Part shown: piece by piece, positions 7,308 to 13,012 of the stretch
Position numbering within the stretch: position 1 is the first letter of the stretch
How the letters are laid out: each line of letters opens with the position of its first letter
Assembly (NCBI GenBank): GCA_012800515.1
Contig: JAAZJE010000132.1
Span: 1-14,645 of the forward strand
DNA: 14,645 nucleotides
Source: Clostridiaceae bacterium
Lineage (GTDB): Bacteria > Bacillota > Clostridia > Saccharofermentanales > Fastidiosipilaceae
Direction: 5' to 3'
Notes under the pieces: model-generated
Databases searched by the model: none
Seen by the model: the letters and a program-made list of their open reading frames with translations, nothing else
Told to the model about the DNA's origin: nothing
Translations under genes and position numbers: made by a program

Positions 7308-8289
7308 GGAAACCTCCTTTAAAAACAACAGCCGGCACGCCCGCGCCCTCTGCGGATGACAGGCTGCGGATGTTTTTCCGGCTCCAGCCGGTGTAGTCAA
7401 TCAGTTGAATATCATCGGGCAACGAATCGGACATGAGATACTCCCTAATCACCGTCGCCTCCATGACTCGTTCCCCGCGGTATGAGGATATTTCGAGCAA
7501 ATCATTATCTAAGAAAGCCGGGTGAACCATCAATTCTACATCCCGATCAGCGGCACACATGTCGCGGACAATCTGCTCCAGTCGTTCACGCAACGTAGTT
7601 AGCGTATCCCCGTTTCGCACTTTGAAGCCGGCTTCAAAGTGCGGGGCGATATATTTGGTCGTTCGGCATCCCCGCACCGGCACCGACAATCTCTCCGCCA
7701 GCGCAATTACTTCCCGGCGGACATTCTCGAACTTTTGGTGCGCATAAAGATGCGTGTCCAAATGGCTCGGCTCGCAACCTGTCAGAGCAACAAAGCGCCG
7801 ATACTGTGCGTCTATTTCGCGGGCGATTTCTTCCGGGTCATAGACCGTCGGATCTTCCAGATCCTGCGGCTTGATGAAATGTCCCTGCCGAGTCAGCGTA
7901 GGACAATCGGTCAGCGGCTGACCCAGGCTCAAATTTATGTGCAGACCCACCGAAAACTCCGCTGTCTTCGCGGCTGACGGAGAAGTCACAGCAGAGTCGA
8001 AAGCCACCGCTCCGCCGGACGGAGTAGTAACAGCTTCGGAGGACTGAGAAGCAACGGCTCCGGAGGACGGAGAAGCGACAGCTTCGACAGACTGAGAAGC
8101 GACGGCTCCGGAGGACGGAGATACCGCATATCCATACGCCCGCAGTAAATTCGCCGCCAGCGACGACGCCGGCTGATTGACCATCATGGTCGTCGACGTG
8201 ATCCAACCTTCCGTCAGACCTTCCCAGATCCCGTACGTAACCCCCGCCGTCAGGCCAAAATCATCCGCATTGACAATCAGGTAATTCAT
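7300..8289 (-). CDS. ChbG/YdjC-family carbohydrate deacetylase with internal repeat insertion
   Basis: 329 residues from ATG at 8289 (GGAG 6 bp upstream; this ATG overlaps the previous stop as ATGA). The family hallmarks are all present: LIVNADDFGL at the N-terminus (catalytic and metal-binding Asp pair), GLHINLSLGQP (metal His), HLDTHLYAHQKF (second His) and ELMVHPAFLD followed by EISSYRGER near the C-terminus. In E. coli ChbG this fold removes one acetyl group from chitooligosaccharide phosphates with a divalent metal. Relatives have about 250 residues; the excess comes from an Ala/Ser-rich insertion at 57-108 between helix 1 and the strand leading to GLHINL, made of 8-residue repeats, plus a C-terminal tail. 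The tail codons for FKGGFH also contain the ribosome binding site of the next gene. The actual acyl-sugar substrate is unknown. Confidence 0.9.
   Translation of the reverse strand: MNYLIVNADDFGLTAGVTYGIWEGLTEGWITSTTMMVNQPASSLAANLLRAYGYAVSPSSGAVASQSVEAVASPSSGAVASQSSEAVTTPSGGAVAFDSAVTSPSAAKTAEFSVGLHINLSLGQPLTDCPTLTRQGHFIKPQDLEDPTVYDPEEIAREIDAQYRRFVALTGCEPSHLDTHLYAHQKFENVRREVIALAERLSVPVRGCRTTKYIAPHFEAGFKVRNGDTLTTLRERLEQIVRDMCAADRDVELMVHPAFLDNDLLEISSYRGERVMEATVIREYLMSDSLPDDIQLIDYTGWSRKNIRSLSSAEGAGVPAVVFKGGFHG
8009..8124 (-). repeat. 24-bp alternating tandem repeat inside the deacetylase gene
   Basis: Four full units and one partial unit of 24 bp (8009, 8033, 8057, 8081, 8105). Odd and even units differ, so the array is also a 48-bp higher-order repeat: odd units read GCTCCGGAGGACGGAG and even units GCTTCGGAGGACTGAG on the plus strand. 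On the coding strand they give octapeptides alternating ASPSSGAV and ASQSVEAV. Degenerate copies extend to about 7966. The reading frame is kept throughout. Confidence 0.93.
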
Positions 8290-9626
8290 CTCAGCTCCGG
8301 CCAATAATCCCGGTTAACATCCCACAGGTCGTTCAGCAGTGCCCGGGCCTTTCCCGCATCCACAACCGTTCGATTCAAAGTCAGCGCCTGTAGCGCCTTG
8401 GTATACGACTTTTCATAATAAGCATCGACTGTCAACTTTTCGTATGCAAATTGACTTTCCATGAGACCTTTCATGAAGCTGTCAATTTCCCCGAAAGCAT
8501 AGGGTTCAACGCCGTTCGCATTCACCACCGCCAGACACTCGATCATCGCGTCTTGGGAAAAATTGGCAACTACTCCGTTATTGGGCACAATCATAATAAA
8601 TTCACGATGCAGATTTCGCACGATACTGGCGGCGACCTCAACAATCATGTCGGCATGGATCTCACTCCGGTTGAGCGGAGAGCCCTGTGCCGTGCCGCAG
8701 GCGGCGACGCGCAGACACTCCCGGAAAACCCGTTTTTCCCGACCGTTCTGCACTTCCTCGGTCCGCGTATGCAACGGATCCGAACGTTCGACAATCTGTT
8801 CCGGGTATAGGTAATACTGCAGATAGGTGTTGGGCAGATAATCCGGGAAGTCACGGAGAATTTGCTCTACCGTGCCATAAGTGACCAGCCATGACGGATC
8901 ACGCTCCGCCGCATCGGCCGGCAAAAAACCTTCCGCCAGAATTTTACTGCGCAACTCCGGCAGACGATCCCGACCGGTCGCATCCGTTAAACGGGTAAAC
9001 CAACCGAAATGATTCAGTCCGATATATTGCGGACGCAGATCGTGTCGCGACAGACCGAGCAATTTGGCATACGAAGCCAGCAAATTAACCGGCTGATCGC
9101 ACATGTTGATTATCTTGCGGTCATTGGGAAATTCCCGCTGCAAGGCCAGGGCAACTATGGCGGCCGGGTTCGAATAGTTTAATATCCACGGGTCGTTGCC
9201 GTAGCGACGGGCATCCCTGACAACCTCTATCATATCGGGGATGGAGCGCAGACCGTAGGCAAAACCGCCGGGACCGCAGGTCTCCTGCCCGACAACACCG
9301 TGCGCCAACGGTATCTGCTCATCGGTCTGACGCATGGCAAAGCCGCCGGTGCGAATCTGGCAAAAAACAAAATCACAATTGTCATAGGCGCGGGCTTTAT
9401 CCGTGGAATAAGAAAATTTCAGGTCGGGATATTCTTCCGCAAACAGGATGCGCGCAAATTCTCCCACGATCTTTTGGCGCTCGGCATCGATATCGAACAT
9501 GCGCAACTCGGATAACGGAAACTCTTCCCGGTGCTCACATAAACTCTTCAGTATGCCCGGGGTCCAGGTCGAACCGCCGCCGACGATAACGGCTATTCCG
9601 CCCGTCTTTTCGGTTGGATCTGACAC
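8286..9626 (-). CDS. Glycoside hydrolase family 4 enzyme, 6-phospho-alpha-glucosidase (GlvA/MalH) branch
   Basis: 446 residues, the usual family length. GH4 enzymes use NAD+ and a divalent metal in an oxidation-elimination mechanism. Visible are the NAD-binding GGGSTWTPG (16-24), EQIPLAHGVVGQETCGPGG (103-121), NYSNPAA (150-156), MCDQP (175-179), GLNHFGW (203-209) and LPNTYLQYY (263-271). In B. subtilis GlvA the corresponding Cys and His bind the metal, the Asp after Cys is the acid and a Tyr in the last block the base, so the catalytic set is kept. The subfamily motif CDMP of 6-phospho-alpha-glucosidases appears as CDQP. Resemblance to GlvA extends to the C-terminal VNRDYWPEL. The start is GTG at 9626 with AAGGCGG about 11 bp upstream; no nearer ATG precedes the NAD motif. 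It is the first gene of the operon, opposite the RpiR gene. Without a PTS or kinase nearby, phosphorylated-substrate use is unproven. Confidence 0.92.
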   Translation of the reverse strand: MSDPTEKTGGIAVIVGGGSTWTPGILKSLCEHREEFPLSELRMFDIDAERQKIVGEFARILFAEEYPDLKFSYSTDKARAYDNCDFVFCQIRTGGFAMRQTDEQIPLAHGVVGQETCGPGGFAYGLRSIPDMIEVVRDARRYGNDPWILNYSNPAAIVALALQREFPNDRKIINMCDQPVNLLASYAKLLGLSRHDLRPQYIGLNHFGWFTRLTDATGRDRLPELRSKILAEGFLPADAAERDPSWLVTYGTVEQILRDFPDYLPNTYLQYYLYPEQIVERSDPLHTRTEEVQNGREKRVFRECLRVAACGTAQGSPLNRSEIHADMIVEVAASIVRNLHREFIMIVPNNGVVANFSQDAMIECLAVVNANGVEPYAFGEIDSFMKGLMESQFAYEKLTVDAYYEKSYTKALQALTLNRTVVDAGKARALLNDLWDVNRDYWPELR

Positions 9627-9803
9627 TTCCCTGCAAGCCGCCTTTCCCTCATCCTGAACTTAGCTTAACGGATGAAACGGCGCGTCTCAACACAAATTTA
9701 CCGTTTCGTATTGCGTTACCCGAACCTGTATTTTATTACAATGCACGGAACATTTTACTTTTTATTTTTCCCGATGTGCTATTATTTTTCCGGGAGGGTA
9801 AAT
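9627..9803. promoter_or_regulatory. Shared divergent promoter/operator region between GH4 operon and RpiR regulator
   Basis: This 177-bp gap separates two divergent genes. Two repeat motifs are visible. GAAACGG (9674-9680) and CCGTTTC (9701-9707) form a perfect 7-bp inverted repeat with a 20-bp spacer. TTATTTTTCC occurs twice (9762-9771 and 9782-9791), exactly 20 bp apart, about two helical turns, the second copy touching the RpiR ribosome binding site. A TACAAT at 9737-9742 could be a -10 box for the regulator gene, but the nearest TTGCGT lies 20 bp off, so no promoter is assigned firmly. These are candidate operator sites for the adjacent regulator. Confidence 0.5.
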
Positions 9804-10565
9804 ATGCTGCAACATATACCGGCCAAGAACTTGAAGTCTTTGACGAGCCTCGAGTTGGAGGTTCTGCGCTACCTCAATAATCACCGGGAAGCTGTCCTTG
9901 ATATGTCCATTCAGGAACTTGCCGACGCAACATTTGTCTCCACGACGACGATCATCCGCATGTGCAAAAAGCTCGGTCTGGAGGGTTACAGCCACCTGAA
10001 ATATTTTCTCAAGGAATTATTGAAGAAAAAGCCGCAACCCGTCTATGCCGGACATACGATCGAGTCTTTAGTCGAAGAAGAATTACAAGACATTTATAAC
10101 ACGGCACAACTCATTGAGCATGCGGATATTTCCGCCGTGGCCGCTCTCATGCACCAAGCCAATCAAATTCATTTCTTCGCCCGCGGTTTGACGGAGGTCG
10201 TGTTTGAATATTCCGTGCGCCATCTCCAATCCTTGTCCAAACACGTGGCACTGTACCATGATAATCACATTGCTTTTATACAGGCTGACCGTATGGGGGA
10301 GAGCGATCTGGTTTTTCTGGCCTCACTGAGCGGCGAGACGGAACAGGTCATCCGCGTCGCCCAAGTGGCTCAATCCCGCGGCGCCAAAATTGTCACTTTT
10401 ACCGCCAATGCGACCTCGCGACTGGCACAACTGGGGGACTATCATTTTCTGCTGGTTAATAACGCAACGACAACCCTGGACGTCGACACAAAATCCCGCT
10501 GTCAACTGCTCTTTGTTTTAACCATCCTTATCAAGGTTTTCGTCCAACAGAACCAGTCGGATTAA
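9804..10565 (+). CDS. MurR/RpiR-family transcriptional regulator (HTH plus SIS domain)
   Basis: 253 residues from ATG at 9804, chosen because GGGAGG lies 6-7 bp before it; 44 upstream in-frame codons give a hydrophobic sequence foreign to the family. The N-terminal domain (1-75) carries the RpiR helix-turn-helix, with MSIQELADATFVSTTTIIRMCKKLGLEGY at 34-62. Residues about 110-245 form a SIS (sugar isomerase) domain, seen in IHFFARGLTEVVFEYSVRHL and FLASLSGETEQVIRVAQVAQ (SGET being the sugar-phosphate loop) and AKIVTFTAN. SIS domains of this family sense phosphorylated sugars, so the effector is probably a phosphosugar from the operon's pathway. It is divergent from the GH4 operon and likely controls both directions. 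A hairpin with T-rich tail follows the stop. Confidence 0.92.
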   Translation: MLQHIPAKNLKSLTSLELEVLRYLNNHREAVLDMSIQELADATFVSTTTIIRMCKKLGLEGYSHLKYFLKELLKKKPQPVYAGHTIESLVEEELQDIYNTAQLIEHADISAVAALMHQANQIHFFARGLTEVVFEYSVRHLQSLSKHVALYHDNHIAFIQADRMGESDLVFLASLSGETEQVIRVAQVAQSRGAKIVTFTANATSRLAQLGDYHFLLVNNATTTLDVDTKSRCQLLFVLTILIKVFVQQNQSD

Positions 10566-10587
10566 ATAGCGTCTGTAACGACAGGTA

Positions 10588-10640
10588 GGCTGTACCAACA
10601 GCCAGAAAGAGCGCGCCCCGCAAGGCGCGCCCGTTTATTT
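10588..10640 (+). terminator. Terminator hairpins after the RpiR gene, possibly bidirectional
   Basis: Two hairpins follow the RpiR stop. GGCTGT-ACCA-ACAGCC (10588-10603) is perfect but lacks a T-run. GCGCGCC-CCGCAA-GGCGCGC (10611-10630), a 7-bp GC stem with 6-base loop, is followed by CCGTTTATTTATTA and looks like an intrinsic terminator for plus-strand transcripts. Reading the other way it is followed by TCTTTCT, so it may also end transcripts from the convergent aldolase gene. Confidence 0.6.
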
Positions 10641-10661
10641 ATTACCCTATCGGCAGTTTGC

Positions 10662-10685
10662 CTTGGAGCCAAGCTTGGAGCCGAG
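10662..10685. repeat. Two tandem 12-bp copies near the aldolase 3' end
   Basis: CTTGGAGCCAAG (10662-10673) is followed directly by CTTGGAGCCGAG (10674-10685), one mismatch apart. The junction creates the palindrome CCAAGCTTGG. It lies between the terminator and the aldolase stop at 10695. No function is evident; simple tandem duplication is the likely origin. Confidence 0.6.
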
Positions 10686-10694
10686 ACGACGTTT

Positions 10695-11783
10695 CTACTT
10701 CCCCGCCGCGTCCTTGCGCAGGAACTCGGCGACGAACTCGTCGTCGGTGAGGTGAGGATACTCCGCGCATACGCGGGTGATCTCCTCGGCCTGTCCCGGT
10801 GACAGAACTTCCTCCGGATCCAGCGTCAGAATGTTCGCAAAGAGGCCCTGGCGGCGCAGAACCTCATGCACACCCGCGATCACCCCGGCAAAATTATGCT
10901 GATAGTCAAAAACGACCCCGTTCGCGTCCGTGATTTGCGTGCCCAAAGTCAATAGATCCGCCGGAATGCATTTGCTGCCGGACTTTTTGATTTCCTTGAT
11001 ACGGTTATGCATCTCGACCACGGGCTTGACCCAGTAGGTCCAATGTCCCAGCAGACCGCCGGCGATGGTCAGGCGAACCGTTCCCTGCTCCGTTTCAAAG
11101 ACGTAGGGAGTCAGCAGATCCGCCACGATATTGTCGTCGTTTCCGGTATAGAGCGCAACATCCTCGCTGCGTCCGCTGTTCGCCACCGCCCGCATGACAT
11201 CGAAGGTCATATAGCGGTTGAACGGTGCCATCTTCACGCCGATAACGCCGGGCAGAGCGAAGACTTTGTGCCAATAGTCATAGGTAAAGACCCGGCCGCC
11301 GACCGCCGTCTGCATGTAGAAAGCAATCGTCGGAATGATCTCCGAAACCGCCCGGATCCGGGCAACGTGCGCATCTTCATCGGCATCGGCCGGCAAGCCG
11401 CCCGGGCTCAGCAACATCATGTCGTAGCCCATCTCTCGCACCAGCTCGGCTTCCCTGATCACCTGCTCCGTCGGTCCGAAGCCGCCGGCGATGCGTATGA
11501 TCGGCTCGCCGCGCTTCTCCTCACAGAATTTGATCTCCTCCAACACCTCGCGCAGCACCGGCTCGAACAGCCCGATCTCCGGCTTGCGGATCGCGAACTG
11601 CGTCGTGTGCACGCCGCAGGCGATACCGCCGGCACCCGCAACTTCATAATAGCGAATCAGCCGCCGTTGTCCGGCCGGGTCGAACTCACGCCGATCGTTC
11701 AGATACAGCGGAATCGCCGGAATGACCTGGCCTTCCTTAAACTTTGCCCAGACTCCGGGGCGCAAATTATTCTTCGTAACCAT
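10695..11783 (-). CDS. Dihydrodipicolinate synthase (DapA)-family aldolase/lyase, long variant
   Basis: 362 residues, against about 290-300 for classical DapA/NanA enzymes. The fold is recognisable: IPAIPLYLNDRREFDPAGQRRLIRYY opens the barrel, GIACGVHTTQFA replaces the usual GTTGE loop, IIRIAGGFGPTEQVIREAELVREMGYDMMLL is the third-fourth strand region, AFYMQTAVGG carries Tyr156 at the expected catalytic Tyr, VIGVKMAPFN places the Schiff-base Lys at 184, and LYTGNDDNI matches the later GxDD loop. So Schiff-base chemistry on a 2-oxo acid is probable, but the altered TTGE loop and extra C-terminal 60 residues argue against lysine biosynthesis. GAGGAGG lies 5 bp before the ATG. It follows the epimerase-like gene by 115 bp and ends convergent to the RpiR gene. 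A step in sugar-acid or related catabolism is likely, substrate unknown. Confidence 0.87.
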   Translation of the reverse strand: MVTKNNLRPGVWAKFKEGQVIPAIPLYLNDRREFDPAGQRRLIRYYEVAGAGGIACGVHTTQFAIRKPEIGLFEPVLREVLEEIKFCEEKRGEPIIRIAGGFGPTEQVIREAELVREMGYDMMLLSPGGLPADADEDAHVARIRAVSEIIPTIAFYMQTAVGGRVFTYDYWHKVFALPGVIGVKMAPFNRYMTFDVMRAVANSGRSEDVALYTGNDDNIVADLLTPYVFETEQGTVRLTIAGGLLGHWTYWVKPVVEMHNRIKEIKKSGSKCIPADLLTLGTQITDANGVVFDYQHNFAGVIAGVHEVLRRQGLFANILTLDPEEVLSPGQAEEITRVCAEYPHLTDDEFVAEFLRKDAAGK

Positions 11784-11847
11784 ATAATCCTCCTCTATCT
11801 TCCTTCGCGAAATTTCCGCTCATGTCAAAGCCGGAAGTTCCGCTAAT

Positions 11848-11911
11848 CTCATAGAACTTACCACTCTTAGAACTTGCCGCTCCCAAAACTTTCCGCTCTC
11901 AGAACTTACCG
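11848..11911 (-). repeat. Four 16-bp tandem repeats covering the 3' end of the epimerase gene
   Basis: Four imperfect, ungapped 16-bp units lie head to tail at 11848, 11864, 11880 and 11896, for example CTCTTAGAACTTGCCG and CTCTCAGAACTTACCG on the plus strand. The unit nearest the gene (11896-11911) encodes the last codons GGKF and the TGA stop; the others continue into the 115-bp gap before the aldolase gene. Beyond them two looser copies of AGCGGAA lie 24 bp apart. The array looks like serial duplication of the gene's own tail. Confidence 0.85.
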
Positions 11912-12939
11912 CCGGACTGCTCAAAGTGCGTCGGGAGGCCTAGGCTACGACCGCCGTCCATAAGCCACTCGGCCTGCCAGCGGATCAGCTGCGAGATGCC
12001 GACCGGCGAGGGACCGAACAGTTCGTAGCACTGCGCCGAATTCGAGAGGAAGCCCAGTTCGTCTTCCGTGCCGACAAAGCTGACTTCGCGACTGAGGTGC
12101 TTCGCCAGCATTTTGGCGGCATAGCGCACGGAGACGGTCTCGGAGCCGGTGACGTTCAGCACCTTGGCCGGCGAATCTGCGAGCAGGAGTGAACGCAAGG
12201 CAACAGACGAGGCATAGCCCTGCCAGATCACGTTAAAGGCCGGAACCCCGAGCTCGATCGGTTGTTCGGCCAGAATTTGCTGGGCGATATCGTTAAGGAC
12301 TCCGTAGCGCAGGTCAACCGCAAAGTTGAGACGATACATGAGAACCTTCGTGCCCCACTCTTTGGCGGCATGCTCAAAGACCCGCTCGCGAGCCAGTGTG
12401 CTCATGGCATACTCGCCGATCGGAACCGGTGCGACGCTTTCGTCACAGCCGCCGGTCGAGGCCTTGACGAGCGGATAGATATTGCCGCTGGAAAAGACGA
12501 CAATACGCGAGTCGCGGAAATGACGCGCCACCAGCGAAGGCACCATGGCGTTCATCGCCCAGGTGGCGGCTTCCTGTCCGGTGGTACCGAACTTACGTCC
12601 GGCCATAAAAATCACGTTCGGCGATTTCGGCAGGCTATCCACCGCGCCGAAGTCGAGCAGATCGCAGGAAATGATCTCGACCCCGTTATCGGTCAGTATT
12701 TTGCTTTTTGCCGGGTCGGTAAAGCGCGACACCGCGATGACTTTGCGCTTGTCGCCTACCATGTCGAGCGCCCGCCGCGCCATTATCGACAGTGTGGAGC
12801 CCATCTTGCCGCCGGCACCGATCAGCATGATATCGCCGTCGATTGTCTGCAGATCCTTAATCAGGCCGTTGTCCGGTTCGGTCAACAACTGATCCAGTCT
12901 CTCCTCGGTCCATTTGGGACGTTCCTTTATGTTTGTCAT
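11899..12939 (-). CDS. NAD(P)-binding epimerase/dehydratase-like protein (extended SDR fold)
   Basis: 346 residues. After a 35-residue N-terminal helix region, GDIMLIGAGGKMG (35-47) is a Rossmann dinucleotide-binding motif of the extended-SDR type (GxxGxxG). VIAVSRF, IISCDLLDF and VIFMAGRKFGTTG follow as further Rossmann strands, and IVVFSSGNIYPL holds the catalytic Ser at 150/151. The Tyr of the active site is Tyr177 in GEYAMST, but the usual Lys four residues on is Thr181. The C-terminal half (LMYRLNFAVDLRYGVLNDI, VFNVIWQGY-like region, LNVTGSETVSVRYAAKML) fits sugar-nucleotide-epimerase-like proteins. GGAGG lies 7 bp before the ATG. It is sandwiched between TetR and the DapA-family gene and probably works with the latter on a sugar or sugar acid. 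The reaction cannot be stated. Confidence 0.87.
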   Translation of the reverse strand: MTNIKERPKWTEERLDQLLTEPDNGLIKDLQTIDGDIMLIGAGGKMGSTLSIMARRALDMVGDKRKVIAVSRFTDPAKSKILTDNGVEIISCDLLDFGAVDSLPKSPNVIFMAGRKFGTTGQEAATWAMNAMVPSLVARHFRDSRIVVFSSGNIYPLVKASTGGCDESVAPVPIGEYAMSTLARERVFEHAAKEWGTKVLMYRLNFAVDLRYGVLNDIAQQILAEQPIELGVPAFNVIWQGYASSVALRSLLLADSPAKVLNVTGSETVSVRYAAKMLAKHLSREVSFVGTEDELGFLSNSAQCYELFGPSPVGISQLIRWQAEWLMDGGRSLGLPTHFEQSGGKF

Positions 12940-12969
12940 CTCGAAACCTCCATGGTTTAGTTTTTATTT

Positions 12970-13008
12970 ACAACGCCGCCCGTCCGTTTTACGGGCGACG
13001 AGCGTTGT
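12970..13008 (-). promoter_or_regulatory. Strong stem-loop between TetR and epimerase genes
   Basis: GCCCGT (12978-12983) pairs with ACGGGC (12991-12996) around a 7-base loop. In minus-strand RNA the stem extends to 10 bp with one G-U pair, and ACAACG/CGTTGT lie outside it as a second arm pair. The sequence after it in the minus direction is A-rich (AAATAAAAAC), not T-rich, so it does not look like an intrinsic terminator. It may stabilise or attenuate the operon transcript. Confidence 0.45.
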
Positions 13009-13012
13009 CCGT

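Noticed and set aside
9777..9785. Extended -10 box TGCTATTAT for the RpiR gene
   Set aside because: Transcription would start inside the ribosome binding site, leaving no leader.
9672..9803. N-terminal extension of the RpiR protein starting at 9672
   Set aside because: The ATG at 9804 has GGGAGG at the proper distance, and the upstream codons encode a Phe/Tyr-rich stretch foreign to the family and cover the operator region.
10695..11783. True lysine-biosynthesis dapA
   Set aside because: The TTGE loop is altered, the protein is about 60 residues too long, and the neighbours are TetR and an epimerase-like gene.
11007..11846. 279-codon plus-strand open frame opposite the DapA-family gene
   Set aside because: Antisense shadow; His/Arg-rich composition and no ribosome binding site.
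12970..13008. Intrinsic terminator for TetR
   Set aside because: The stem is followed by an A-rich rather than T-rich stretch in the direction of transcription.
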